Assembly: GCF_000516985.1 (NCBI RefSeq)
Contig: NW_006917098.1
Location: 1,612,001-1,676,000 of the forward strand
Length of the DNA: 64,000 nucleotides
DNA from: Pestalotiopsis fici W106-1
Taxonomy: Eukaryota; Ascomycota; Sordariomycetes; Amphisphaeriales; Sporocadaceae
Direction of reading: 5' to 3'
Shown here: piece after piece, positions 1-13,300 of the stretch
Numbering within the stretch: the first letter of the stretch is position 1
How the letters are laid out: every line of letters begins with the position of its first letter
Position numbers and translations under genes: made by a program
Notes under the pieces: model-generated
What the model was told of the DNA's origin: nothing
Database searches by the model: none
What the model saw: the letters and a program-made list of their open reading frames with translations, nothing else

Positions 1-1161
1 CCGTCCAGAGTATCTACCAGGTCGTATGGCTGGCGTTCTGGATTGCCATTCCCTTTCTGTTCCAATGGACTTGGACCGCCCAGGTGTTCCTGGTGCTACA
101 CACCATGGTGCTCCTGATGAAGATGCACTCGTATGCCTTCTACAACGGACACCTTTCAGAGACGGAGAAGCGGCTACGCGACCTGGACAACCCATCTACC
201 GCGTCCAAGGCGCCCGCCTACCAGTACCCGAGTGTTGAGAACCCCATGGGCACGCTGGCACACGACGGCAAGCCGCACGACGACGCCAACAGCGACTCGG
301 ACGGCGAAGGCGTCAGCCAGCTACGTGAGGACCTGGCGCGCGAGCTCACCAGCCCCATTGGCAACATCACATACCCGCGCAACCTCACCTGGGCCAATTA
401 TGGAGACTACCTGCTCTGCCCGACCTTGTGCTACGAGCTCGAGTACCCGCGTACCACGGCCATTAACTGGACCTCGCTCATTGCCAAGATCGTGGCAACC
501 TTTGGCTGCATCTTCCTGCTGACCATCATCTCCGAGGAGTTCATTCTTCCCGTGCTGCAGGAATCCCGCGTGCGCCTGGACTCGGTCGCTTCAGCCACCG
601 AGACCTTGCTGATCCTCGCCGAGACCATTTCCTGGCTACTGTTTCCTTTCATGCTGACCTTTCTGCTCGTCTTTCTCGTCATCTTTGAATACGTTCTCGG
701 CGCCTTTGCCGAGATCACCTACTTTGCCGACCGCCACTTTTACGCCGACTGGTGGAACAGCACCGACTGGATGGAGTTCTCGCGCGAGTGGAACGTGCCT
801 GTCTACTCCTTCTTGCGCCGACACATTTACGCCACGTCCAAGCCCAAGATTGGCCGTGGCATGGCCACCGTCATTACCTTTTTGATTAGCGCCATTGGCC
901 ACGAGATCGTCATGGCCTGCATCACCAAGAAGCTGCGCGGCTACGGCTTTGTGTGCCAAATGTTGCAGCTGCCCCTAGTGGTACTCCAAAAGACGCGATT
1001 CGTCCGCAACAGAAAGACGGCCAACAATGTCGTTTTTTGGGCTAGCATGATTATGGGTTTGAGCTTGGTAAGTCGTGTACATTGTCTATATTCATCACAT
1101 ACTCTGGCGCGCTAACCGTAAAAAAATGAAACAGATCTGCTCGCTTTATGTACTGGTTTAG
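1..1161 (+). CDS. Sterol O-acyltransferase (ACAT/ARE type), 5'-truncated by the window edge
   Basis: MBOAT-family enzyme that esterifies sterols with fatty acyl-CoA in the ER membrane. The frame is already open at base 3, so the N-terminal part lies outside the window. Visible marks of the ARE/ACAT family are MKMHSYAF near bases 117-140, a FYADWWN motif near 738-758 and a GHE histidine motif near 897-905. Several hydrophobic segments separate them. The main exon ends at 1067; a 67-base intron (1068-1134) precedes a last exon encoding ICSLYVLV and TAG at 1159-1161. Without this splice the frame runs into intron sequence and a spurious longer tail. Which of the yeast paralogues it corresponds to cannot be told. 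It is convergent with the J-domain gene at 2413-4158. Confidence 0.92.
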
Positions 1162-2412
1162 AGGGTTTAGAGAGATGCCGTTATTGCCGAGACTTTTTCT
1201 GTTTCATTGGCTTATATATGGTTTGGGGAGCTATTGAGAGCTCTTGCAAGAATAACTTCACTCGGTCGTTGAGTCTTAGACAAACCTGTTTTCCGGATAT
1301 ATTTCAATCTGGACGGATATACCCCTTATACCCCCACATAGCATTTTTTCCAAGTGTTTTCACATACAATTCTCGCGTCAATACATTTCTTTCTTGTTCA
1401 CAAAGTCACGCCACGGCGCAAGTGAGAGGGGATAGAGCATGTACGAGGCTGATATCTTGATGCAACGCATCAAAATAGTATTGTGGTCAGAAATACCTGA
1501 CGCAATAAGTCATAAGGACTACTATCTCAAAAGAATTCCGTCATATCGTCATAAATACATCGGCTCGCTTCCATATCTCGGTGCCGATTTCATCATATCC
1601 TTGTGCCCCTATATTCACCCACTAGTCCATGCGTCAATCATCAACTTCCTCACTGGCGTCTTAAAACCACAAAATGAGTGTTATCGATCCCCGGAAGAAA
1701 AAACGCCTCGTAAATGGAGGGAAGCTTGTGATCAACCCAGAAACAAACCATCAACCTTATCCACCTTCCGGGGATTCATAACACCATTCCAAATCATTCC
1801 CAACCGACTGTATGCAATAAATATGTATATGTTGTATGTTTAGTTTCGTGGCTGCGTTCGCAAAGTCGCAGAAGGGAGAATCGAATAAGGAAGAAATACA
1901 GAAAGCAAAAAGCAGGAATAACAAGATATCCGTTCATTCGTAAGAGCCAAGCGCGAAGGTGTCGGGCCAGTTAAAGCCAGAGCAGTCGAGGAGAGCCGGA
2001 CAAGATGGGCAAGTCTTGCTAACGATGCAACTCTGAGAAATGGGCCTCAAAGGACCATGGTCAGCATCCGCCACTGCTCATCGATTTACGGATGAATAAT
2101 GGTAGACATGAAACGTTGAGTGTATAAACGTTCCTAGACCTCCAGAAGTTGGCGTCCTTGGTTCGCAGCCTTCTCATTGCCTCTCGGAATCTTTGGAGTT
2201 GTATCCTGAGCAGCCTAGCTTTCTGCTCGAAAGTTGTCGAGTATGGGGTTATTAACCTTTCTTTGCGTGATCGAGGTATGCTGACGAGAAGATACCACAA
2301 TGCCCCGAAAAGGTTTGATACAACTTCGCTGTGCGAGCTCCGTCATAGCTCAAGGTTGGATGCACAACCATATCTCAAGGCCATGTCCCCGCGAAAAAGA
2401 CGGAGAGTCCCC
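1162..2412. other. Intergenic, convergent 3' ends
   Basis: About 1.25 kb between the stop codons of the acyltransferase and the J-domain gene. It must hold both 3' UTRs and terminators. The open frames here (longest about 134 codons near 1440-1840) have no recognisable domain and no gene-like codon use. I see no RNA gene. Confidence 0.6.
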
Positions 2413-4158
2413 CTAGGACGCAACCCCGGCGTACGGCTCGCGTGTGTTGTAGATTTGAGGGGCATGGGGAGAGTACTGAACATCGGCGCTATCATAGGTT
2501 TTCGATTGCTTAACTCTGTAAAACTGCTGGCCCGAAAAGCTGTGACTGGGTGGCATGGTAGGACGGTGCTCAAGGGGTCGTCCCATATTGGCCTCGGCGT
2601 AGTGGGATGATGATCTACCACTCCTACGGGTGGACGGAGGTTCATCGGCATACATGGTGCGAACCTTTGGTTGAGTTGTCCGATTATTCGCGTCGACCTT
2701 GTATGTAAACGTCATATTCTCCGGGGATCGAGCCCTGCGGCCACGTCTTGATTGATAACGAGCATCATCGTCAGATCCCTCGTCAAAGTAATCTCGCCGA
2801 GCACGGAACTCATCGCCGTTCCAAGTAGTTGTGCGAGCAAAGCTAGGGGAGACTCCTGGTGCTGGGTACTCGGTATGTGCGCGATGCATCTTGGGCGGTG
2901 ACGGTCGAATTGGCTCGGCCATATATTCAGGTTCCCTTGACTTCTTGTACGACGAGGAGACCTTGTCGCGAACTCGGGGCGAGTCGTTTGACATGCGGCG
3001 GCGAGCCGCAGATCGTGGTACAGGCTCCTCGTCCTCTTCGCTAAACAGCTTTTCCGCCATGTTCGCCATCGGAGGCGGAGGAGGAGCTACACCATGGTGT
3101 GCCGGAGGTGGTGTTTGTACTGGAGGTAAGGTGGAAGAGTAGGTCTGAACGCGATGTGTCTTGCCAGAAGCCTCCAGGTATGTCTTGGCAAAAGCGTACT
3201 GGTGGTCATGCTTGTCTTCCGTCCTAGGTTCGCGAATCTCTCGACTCTGTGCCGGGGTCTCTTTCGAGCGGCTGCTAGATTTGGACTTCTTTTCCTTGGT
3301 TATAGGGGTGGCGGGAGGAGGAGTATCGGAGTCCTCCTCGACATAAACGTTCTTGTGGCGCGTCCGCTTCTCCTCGGCGTCCCGTCTGCGCTCAGAATCG
3401 CGAACCTTCTCTGCCTTCCTCTTTTCTTCTTTGCGACGCTCCTTCTCTTTTCGCTGCCTCTCCTTCTCCTCTGCTTCTCTCATGGCCTCCTCCTGCTTCC
3501 GACGTGCCCTGTCGATCTTCTCCTGCATACGCGCATTCTCTTCCTCCTTTTTCCTACTTCTCCGGTCGTCTTCATGTCTTGATGGGATCTTCTCATCGGG
3601 AAATGATGCTTTCTTGGATCGCCTCGAGTCCCGTGACTCCCGCGATTCCCGCGGTTCGGCGGTATAGGTGGTATACTGAGGCATTTCCTCAAACGATCTT
3701 GGCGGCGTTCGAGTACTTGTGTACGGACTTCCAGCAGACCAGGTTTGTGACTTCTTAAGTGGTGGCTCTGCAGTACGTGTCCTGTACGGGGTCTCGTGCT
3801 TAACATGCACCGTGAACTGAGGGCTTCTGCCATAATCGGAATCGTATGAGCGAGGCGGCGTGCGACCAGGTGTAGCTTCCCGGTCGCGCTGTCGACGACG
3901 TTCGGCATTCTCCTTCTCCAGCTCGTTGGCTCTCACCATATCATCATACTTTTGCCTCTCATTCTCATCTGAAAGAATCTCGTAGGCCTTCTGGACCTTT
4001 TGGAACTCCTCCACCTTGATAGCTTTTTGCGCCGGGTCGGTTACCTTGTCCGGATGGCACTTGAGCACCAGTTTCCGGTAAGCCAACCGAATCTCTGGAA
4101 TCTGTGCATTCTTGGCGACGTCGAGAATGGCATAGGGATTCTCCGGCAGTGTGAACAT
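2413..4158 (-). CDS. J-domain (DnaJ/Hsp40) protein with long charged low-complexity tail
   Basis: A 581-residue single-exon frame. Residues 6-70 form a J domain (NPYAILDV, then an HPD motif in KCHPDK, then QKVQKAYEILSDENERQKYDD), which would stimulate an Hsp70 partner. The rest is low complexity. A strongly charged K/E/R stretch likely to form a coiled coil lies about one third of the way in, followed by proline-, serine- and arginine-rich sequence with no zinc-finger or DnaJ C-terminal domain. It is therefore a class III (type C) J-protein whose client is not evident. I chose the ATG at 4158, because the J domain starts directly after it. The frame stays open 19 codons further to an ATG at 4215, which would add a serine/proline-rich leader with no homology expected. 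Confidence 0.82.
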   Translation of the reverse strand: MFTLPENPYAILDVAKNAQIPEIRLAYRKLVLKCHPDKVTDPAQKAIKVEEFQKVQKAYEILSDENERQKYDDMVRANELEKENAERRRQRDREATPGRTPPRSYDSDYGRSPQFTVHVKHETPYRTRTAEPPLKKSQTWSAGSPYTSTRTPPRSFEEMPQYTTYTAEPRESRESRDSRRSKKASFPDEKIPSRHEDDRRSRKKEEENARMQEKIDRARRKQEEAMREAEEKERQRKEKERRKEEKRKAEKVRDSERRRDAEEKRTRHKNVYVEEDSDTPPPATPITKEKKSKSSSRSKETPAQSREIREPRTEDKHDHQYAFAKTYLEASGKTHRVQTYSSTLPPVQTPPPAHHGVAPPPPPMANMAEKLFSEEDEEPVPRSAARRRMSNDSPRVRDKVSSSYKKSREPEYMAEPIRPSPPKMHRAHTEYPAPGVSPSFARTTTWNGDEFRARRDYFDEGSDDDARYQSRRGRRARSPENMTFTYKVDANNRTTQPKVRTMYADEPPSTRRSGRSSSHYAEANMGRPLEHRPTMPPSHSFSGQQFYRVKQSKTYDSADVQYSPHAPQIYNTREPYAGVAS

Positions 4159-7100
4159 GATGAAAATTGATGGAGCTGGTTGCGATGGGCGGGCTTCTCT
4201 CGATGCAAAAGACACGGCTTTCGCGATAATGACAATCCTGAATCAGAGTAAATCGCTGCGTAGACGCGAACCAGTCGAGTGGCGGCAGCGCGGAAGAAAT
4301 TATCGCAAAACAACAGTCGTATTGATGGGAACGGCCGCTTGGTGTTTTTAGCGTTTGGCGTTGGCACCCGGTGAGTGAGACAGGTTTTGGTGCGATCAAG
4401 GCTACCGAAACGCACGAAAGACAAGGCCGAATGAATACCTAAAAAGGTATGTAGAGTCGAGTCACATTCAATTAAGAACTGACTTCCATATAGAAGAAAG
4501 ATGGAAAAGAGACCCGCATGTGCAGTCGGCCCCAATGGATTTGTAAAAGGCAAAAACAATTTGGTCGTCGGGTAGGCGAGTGGATTTCTGTTCAAAATCT
4601 TGATCCGGGAAGAAAATGGGACGGGAAAGAGAGGGAATGACCTCAGTCAGGCATCGACAGAAAACCCACGACGTGAACCTGGGAAGGAAAGAGGTAGGTC
4701 GGACGGTCAGTTGGTTGGTACGTGACGGGTATCAAATGGGACTTGGAGGTCAGGTCGTATGGGTAATGTATGGGCAGTCGAAGCGGACTATTGCCTCAAC
4801 GCAGAATGGAACATCCCATCAATCGATCGCACGGGGGGAAATGGGGCAACAATCGATGTCGTTGCTGCAATTGAGGGAGGTGCCACTTTCGACTGGTCTA
4901 GTTCTGGGTGCATCTGATGCGTGCGCCCAGCAACCTCGCAGTGCCCAGCCAGCGTAGTGACCTAGGTACTTGGGACAAACGCTATGGGGCTGATCCGCGG
5001 CCCTAGTGCCCACTCACAGCACGCGCAGGGGGGCATGTTGAGGGGCAAGGAACCAACAGGACAAGAGGTACACTCGACCTCCAGCGCCTCACAGCAAAGA
5101 GTAAACCCTGTCAACGCCCTGGAGGGGGGGCCAACTGCGAATTGGTTCAAGTTGGTAATGTACCTGCAAGTTGTGTGTAGCACTCCCAGACGTCTTTCGT
5201 GCATTCTCCCTCGCACCTCAAGCCCTGCTGCTTTGAACCTAGAAGGACTCTGAACCCTCATTGGCGATCAGCAAGACAGGTTAAGACGTCGGTACATTAC
5301 TTGTTCGCGGCTTAACTGGTAGGTACACGATGCGCTATACGCACTACTACTACATACACGGTACGCTATAGTGACGCGGGCCTCGTTCAATGGGGCCAAG
5401 ACAAGCAAACGTGGAACCCTGGAAATCCTGATAAATGGGGGAGGCGGGCACTCTGGGCGCATCTCTCACGTCGTCCAGATCGCTCCTTGTGTTCCGTGTG
5501 ATGGCTGAAAGCGCATGTGGAATGTATCTAGTGGCCTGCCAGGCTGTGCAGAAGGATGCTAGTAGAGGAGATCGTCTTGCTCTTGGACAGGACTGCGTAG
5601 GACGGTCAAGCGATTTAGCGTGCACGCTGAGCGATGCCGTGTAGTGGGGGGTGGTAGGTAACAAGAGGTAGCGCGGTGCACTGTCAAGTAGCGGCGGGCG
5701 GTTGTCCTTGGTCGGTGCTAGGCGTGGAAATCTCCTGGTGACACGGCCGGCTATACTAGGTACGCTGTCACCCTCTATGCAGGTCGCTTGGTCATGACAG
5801 CTGGTAGTATTCCATGCGAGTATTTTGCGCATCATAGGTACACATACTGCCGAGTTTTCATCCAATGACGGATGCTCCGGTCGCCTCCGGACACAGTGCC
5901 TGGGACGGAATGCCTTCTTTTCGTACGTACAGAAGGACCAGAGTGGATATTGCAATATAGTGAAAGCAGGTGTCAACTGCACTACACTATTGAGATCATT
6001 GCTGCTGTATGCACGGAATACTGCGGGTGGGAAAAGCCGAATGAGCGTTGGCGAGCAAACCCGAAACAGATTCAGTGGCGGGATGGGGGGCGCGGGATAG
6101 ATACATGGTGAGGTCTGTATTGTGTATGATGCTGAGCTTACACGCGTTGAAACATGGTTACAAGTGAAAAGAGGGAGGGGTCTTTTGCCTGTACAGATCT
6201 TATGCGCAAGCAGGCGAGCAAGGGATCTGTGTATGGTTCCACTTCAAAGTTTACAGGTTGGACAGGAGTAATCAATACATATTATCTCTCAATACATCCC
6301 CGCATGAAAAGGTATCTCGTCATCCAGCGCAGAGAATATGCATTGTTTGTGCTAATGGGATCTTAGGTCATACTCGCCTTCCGTGTTATTCAGCGGCTGA
6401 AAAGTCGGAATAAGCGATCTGGTTTGCCAAAAGGGGATTTTCTAGTGAAGTGGCTCGAACCGAAACGAGAGTACAAGACGGGATATGCCATTTGATAAAT
6501 CAAAACTTCTCTAGTTTCGGGCAGAGAGGTGCGGGAAGCATACGCTGGTGGCTTTTATTTATGCACTCACTACGGTCACTTGTCGTTCTGGTTCTACGGT
6601 GCCTGATCAGCAATGCCGCCTCTAATGTAGGCGATCAGTCCGTTCGTGGTGATCACCAACTTCAATTAGCATGAGCCAGAGCTGTGAAAGAAGTCCATTG
6701 ACAGCAACAACGACACCATGATAATAGGCGATGGCAAATGGATTCGCTAGGCAGTAGGTATTTTGTCTGTGTAATTCGACCCAGGAATACATACGTACTT
6801 GACGAGCTGCCTAGGTCGTTGCAATCAAGTAATGTGTTTACCAGTTATGAGTGCCGCGCATGTTCCGCGGAGTCTCGGTGGCTTGGTAGCCACCCATGCC
6901 ATCAGTGGCAATGGCGTTGAGAGGATTTCAAGAGATGGCGAATGTTTAAGCTCTGGAATTCAGCGCGACTGGGTTCCTCAGCTAGGATCTGGGGTTACGC
7001 GACTCCGACTCTATCAAAATTGAATCTAAACATTCCGCTCCTACTGTGATTCAATCCAAATAATTTCATGATTCTTTGACTGGAATCAATGTCATGTAGA

Positions 7101-7490
7101 TGGGAATGTCCACTCCCAGCACCGATGGCCATGTCTGCCGCGGCAGTCGCAGGCCCAGCAGATCAGATCGCGGGGCCAAGATCCAGCAATAGCGGTGAGC
7201 TGCCACAATGCCCTCAGGCTTTATCTAGGTTGGGAATGTCTGGTATGGAAATGAAACTGCCCAACATCATGCAAACAATGATTGATTCTTCCTCACGAGA
7301 TACAAACAATGGTTTGTTTTTTGCCCAGGCCTACGTACCATCATAACGTGACCGGCTAGCTCATAGTTGTCGTATAGAGGGAGGGGGCTGGTCATGTTTT
7401 TGATCACGGCTACGGGGCCAAGTTAAGGTTGGCAGACCAACATTGATGTACGCCTTAGGGATCCAGCTCGTGAATGTGCTGACTATAGGT

Positions 7491-7500
7491 CCCCCCCCCC
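7491..7500. repeat. C10 homopolymer
   Basis: Ten consecutive C on the + strand. Length may be unstable or mis-assembled. Confidence 0.9.
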
Positions 7501-8260
7501 ATCGTCCACTATGGACTTTCTGCCAGGAGCCGTAGGTCGTTCCGGAATGCTAGACCCAACAGTCTGAATCATTCCAAACTGTGCACCGCGGAATACGACT
7601 CGTGGACTCGAACCGAGGTCGGAAGTCCAATATTCTAGAAAGAGAAAACACTAGCAAAACATATGCAGCTAGAAGCAGCTCATGATTGCTATTCGATGAC
7701 ATTGATACGTGACCCCACCTTACCCAGCATCGTTCGTCGTTCTCGAGGCACATCATTTGTCTCATCCTACGCATTTCCGTGACGATTTGGGCGCACGGCA
7801 TCTATCCGATGAAAAGCTGTGCCATGCTGGCAGGATAAAGACTTGCAATTGCTTCAAAGAGCCTGAACAATTTGTCGTATTGGTAGCCCTGAGTTATGAT
7901 GTGGCCCAATTAAAGTCCCTAGTCATTTTCTCTCTTCTCCCCCGGGTATCTGTAAGTGTACGGAATAGTCTCATGCAGGCCAACTTCTCGCAGCTTACGT
8001 ATAAACTGGGGCATCCAATCAACGGGTCAACCACGGTTACTGGGCATGTCGCCTTTCTTTACTGTGTAGAGCCTGGCCGTTTCACGAGATGCAGTCGACA
8101 CTGAACAGCTCGACTCCAACGATATACGTCAGACGTGAATGAGTCGTGATCAGTCGTATATTTGCAGCATTAAGCTTGCCCTTCCTGGCCACAAATGACA
8201 TCAGAACTATTTAGACATATGATCACGCAACATGAATTTGAAAGAAGAATGATCAGAAGC

Positions 8261-8289
8261 ATTGCAGTCCATTGCAGTCCATTGCAGTT
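8261..8289. repeat. Short tandem repeat, unit ATTGCAGTCC
   Basis: Two perfect copies of a 10-base unit followed by a third copy that matches for nine bases. No function is suggested. Confidence 0.85.
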
Positions 8290-10310
8290 GACCATGCCCA
8301 AGTCTCTGGCCGACGGCACAGGTCTGCATTCAGGTCACAACCATTGACTAGCGAGCGGCACTGTCATAGGCTGAGGTGGCCCCCCTCTTCTTGCCGTGAT
8401 GTGGTTACACTATAGCTCATATGGTCACTGATGGGGGGCCTGCATATTCCAATGGAAGCTCGGTATTTTTGAAGCAGGTACCGAGCCCTAGGGGCACCGT
8501 GAGACCACCAGCTCAGGTGGTGGGCTGCACAAGAAGGATTCTTAAACGGAATCTGTAATCATGCTCCGGCTTACTAGTATATAGATGGCCTACTTCAGCC
8601 TCTTGTTGGCCCCCAGGCACGAACCTTTTCGAGAAAGGGATTGGCAATGGCCCTGTAGAAAATTCATGGTGTGGTCAGGATCGACAAGACGGTAAGAATG
8701 GGAACAAGTACATGGTATTCTCGTAAGTCCTTGGAAGGGGGTCTATGGACAGAAGCTGCGTACCCTATTAGTGGCCATCTTCTTTCTGTATGTGCAATGT
8801 GCATGTATGTGCGAACGAATAAGAAGCGCAAGACAGGGCAAATACGCGCCAGTTATGTGAGCTGCGGGACTTATTCACCGATTCAGTTTCGCCGATAGAG
8901 TTCAATGAGAGTCTGTGGAATCCTGAGCCAGCGCCTCGACGACCCTCGTCAGTGAAGGAGGACCCTTTTCGGATTGCTTCCTGACCCCTCGAAGAGAAGC
9001 AAGACTGGCCGAGATCTGCCTAGCTGCATTCCAGTAGAGGTAGCGTAGACGATCGACCATGCCATATTGGGGCGGTGAATCATGTGTTGTTAACTCTCAA
9101 TTGCGCAGGAAGCAATAGGATTGAACCCGAGGACGAATCGCAAATCCATCGTCGCTTAATTGAGCTCTTTCCGATGTTCAAAGATACAGATTAATAACCC
9201 GGCAATTACGGCATCCTCAAGAGTCTGAGGAAAGAAGGAAAAAGAACAAATATGACTAGGAAATGGGCAATGATTTGCAACAAAGTCAGCCCGCGGCCGC
9301 GGAATCACGACCTGAATTGCCAAGGATCGTCTTCCCAAGTCAGCCAGCTTATCGTCAGATCTTCTCCTGACTCTGGAAAGACAGGGACTTGAGCTCGACA
9401 TGGCGGGGGAGGGGTAAAAACACTGCGGCCACCAGCAACCTCCTCGCTTACACCCGTCAGTAGCTCGCGGACTGCATTTGTTTCCGGAGCATATTTTGTC
9501 AGGGAAACTCATACCGTGTGTATTTACTGCAGGTGTGATCCCTTGGTTTCAGAAATATTGAAAGAACGTGGCGGGTGGTAATATATGACAATAAAGTATT
9601 TCTGCACAGTACAGGAAGATCTAGAAATTTTCAGAATGGGCGCTGACAACCAGTTTCGCCTTCTTTCATCGTGTAAGCGAGTCAGATCCCCCACGCCATC
9701 GGTCAGATCCTTCTCGTTGCCTCTGGGCCTCTCCACAAGTGTTCCATAACGAATGCGTTTGACCCCTCTAGACCGTCCTGGTACTACAGATTACTGCCCG
9801 CGGTGGTACACTAGTATCGGGGGCTATATTGTAGAAATATATTCCGTACCTAGATAAGAATAGACACAACGCCACGCTTGAGGGAACACTTCACCTGGCT
9901 TAGAGAGTCAAAAGGTGAACAGAACAGACTTGAGGAGATGTTACAATGAATCCCCAATCTCGAATTCTCGTCCCTATAATACATGGAACACCTTGCCATG
10001 AAACCGCGCCATGCCCGTCAGCCCCCGGAACCGTTGGAAGTCCACACTGGCGGTGAGCTTACCTATGGTTACTACGGCTACTGTACAATCAGGACCGACT
10101 CCTTGCTTCCTGACCCGCGATAGCATTGTCAGATCTACTCACAAGTTATGCGTATGTAATCTGCAAAAGTATCCCGAAAGTATCATGCGCTGCCCGACAT
10201 GTCTGCAATGCCGGTGTCCGTCATGTCAATATACTAGCCAAAGCCGAGTTGACACCTTGTCCTAACCGTGACATTATTGTTGCCTAGCTACATTGGCGAA
10301 AGCCCTTCCT

Positions 10311-10340
10311 CACCACTACCACCACCACCACCACCACCAC
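10311..10340. repeat. ACC trinucleotide microsatellite
   Basis: About ten ACC units with one interruption near the start, inside the gene-free region. Confidence 0.85.
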
Positions 10341-13300
10341 AACGATCATCTGCAAAACGACTTTGCCCAATCACTTACAACAGTGACGACCCCGCCATCG
10401 CTTTCGTAGCGGCACCGTGAGAAGAGAGTGCCTCCACTGCACGATCCACGCACTTGGATGGGGATCGATGTCTGCTCTTTGATTGGCCGAGACTGTTGTG
10501 CTTCGGAACGTCTCGAAGCGCCGTATCCTACCCACACTGATCTCAGATGATCTACCTGGTCACCTCACAGCCCGCCCATTGACACTAATAACAAACAGGA
10601 TGACCAGACCACACGAGCAGAGAGAGTGCACAGCAAGCTAGGTAAAATGTGCGATTAAAGTAAGGAATTGTGATCTGTAATCTTGAGCATATCCGTAGGT
10701 CCCGGTGGGGGAATAAAGATATACCATTCCCGTGCCCTGCCTCGGACAGGAAGGTACAACAATGAATGTTTCAGCCCATTCGCTCACCCACTCAGCACGG
10801 AAGCATGCGAGCGGTTTTCCCCAGCCAGCCAGGATGCATCACCGCCCTTCCCCGCGCTGTATCAGATGCGCAAATATCCTCCAAACGCCTCTTTTCAATC
10901 TGGTTGGCGGTCATCAGGGCGGTGGGGTTGTCTAAAGTCCAGTGATTTTCGTCTATGCTTGCCTTTGATCCGAGACAATGTCTGAAGCAATGATCTATCA
11001 TTCGTGCTCACTGTCTTTTTTTCTAAAGGATATTCAATTTTGCGTTTAGACGTATAGTCAAATTTAATTTCTACATCATCAAATGCAGGGCCATGGTTGG
11101 ATATTGCATTCGCTTGTGGCTTCCGGTCAAGGATGCCGTTATTCTGCAACAGAATATATTGCCTACGTAGCAGTATAATCTCGACCCTCCACATATTGTC
11201 CCGAAAAATTGATGCACCATTGATGTCATCAGGTCAATACTCGAATGCTCTGCATTGGTCTACACACAATCCTGCATCATTGAAACTTCATCGCCGAGAT
11301 ACCCAGACTTCTCCTTATAGCTTCAATATCAGAAAAAAAAAATAAAAAAACCACCCATTAAGCTTTCTTTGATCTAGATATCCTAGTGTCACGCTTCAAA
11401 TCATACAAGTCTCGATACTGCCAGTCCCCGTTGTCCATGTGCCAAGTTCCTAAATCTTAGTGACATATTCCATCTTGCTGCCATCGAGCTAGTTGCCTAG
11501 GACATTCTTGGTTTAATTCGAGCGAGCCCGCAGTTGCCGGCGTAATTGGCCTTTTGAGAAAATCGTGCATTCATGCCCGACGCAGTTGGGAGCATAACAG
11601 CCAAACTAGCCAACCGCATCATGATGGAATTGTCACACACCAGGAAAAAGAAAAATGACAGACGGATAATAAGAAGATAGGAAGTTATGACGCAATGTAC
11701 TTGGTAGTCAAGGTCACGTTGAGCACGAACAGCAGCCCGTTATTAGGCTTTGTATTTCTCAGTCACGTGTGCAAGTTCTTGGTCTGCATGGCCATTCTGA
11801 TGGAAGTTGAATCAAAATATTACCTGGAGGTCCTCGGATCGAAATCCGAAAGGAAATCTTACAATGAGTTAGAGAATGTTTCGATTCACGGATACCGTAG
11901 AGCTACCAGCGTTTTCTACTTACTAGTTGTCTATAAGTCGATTGAGGTGGCAACCTCTCAACGGTACGGGCAATGGTGTAACTAAGAAGTGATATGACAT
12001 GATAGTAATATGATTCAAAACATATGTTCTCGGTAATTATTTCAGGTAAGGATCATACTTCTTGATTGTCAATGTTGTATGAATGAACCCGTGTGCCACT
12101 GCCATACCTATATGAGGCTGGAAATAGCCATGCAACGCCGCCAATTATCATAGGCTTTTATTATTAAAGTGACCGTGGATCTCCTGGCTTGAGAAATACT
12201 CCTCGATAGCATGTAGATCGTCAAGATTGAATGGTACCTACCTAGCTACAAGGGATGGTTTGTTTACCTAGGTGGGCTGTGAAGGAGCCATGGGAGCAGC
12301 CTGTGGAAAGCGTTCGTGTAGAGAGACTATGATGGACAAAAAGACCCTAGATGCAGACAACTAAGCTCATTTTCCCCCAAAATATTTCATCCATCTGATT
12401 TTGCTGAATTGTGATCTTGTGAAATGTTGACATCTGCGTGACTCGAGTTCTTGTAAGCATGGAGTGCAATCTTGACCTTCCGTTCGTGTCAATATCCTAC
12501 GAACAGAAACGAGTATCGAGTTCGTATACGTAGAGATGGAGTAGTCAAATCTTCCTTATGAAAGCTTTTGAGCTCCGTTCGATCATCAATGCCGGTCTTG
12601 GTACTGAATAGCACTCTCTTCATTATTGCCCTTTCCCTGCACAGCAAAACTTACCTACGCCATTGCTTCATCGATGCCTTGTAAATTTTTCACTGAAATT
12701 TCAATACCGAGTCCAGCAAGTCTATCTTTGTTTCTTTTCGACATGCCAACTCCTCGATCCAACGTGACCATGACTGTGCTTGTGGCCACTGCAATCTAGA
12801 GCTCGTGGTGATATTATTACTCTTGAAATAGGAGCCCAACTTCATGTGTCTGAGACTTCATGCTTAATAACAGATCTGTATAAATCTTTTGCTGTTCACG
12901 GAGCCAGTGCACATAAGTGGTCCAACAACGGATTCTTCTTTCACCATACCCTCATTCTATCTGAACACTAACTAGTAGTTTCCACGTTGAACATGCTGCG
13001 TCATGACCAAATCTGAACACTGTAGTACCTAATCACGCTTGATCGAGCGATAACATAGATTGTGTGGATTATAATATCTATCCAAGAGAAACTTCACTGA
13101 AGTATGAGAGAGTGCCTTTGCAGAGACAATAGCCAGGTAGGTGACGTTGACATCCTGTTCGAACAGCCTGCCTTGAGCCAATCCTTCGGGCCATCTGGTC
13201 AATTCTGTACAGTAACAATTTCTCAGACCCGGTCAAGGATATTTCTGGTCACTCATTACACTGGGGTTGTGTACCCACTACGGTGGAAAGTTTGAATGCC

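Noticed and set aside
5350..5982. 210-codon minus-strand open frame in the gene-free region
   Set aside because: Composition is mixed and cysteine/arginine-rich with no domain or signal. Overlapping frames exist on both strands.
7604..7614. tRNA B-box-like string (GGTTCGAGTCC on the minus strand)
   Set aside because: The flanking bases do not form a T stem, and no acceptor or D arm could be paired, so no tRNA gene is called. A covariance-model scan would settle it.
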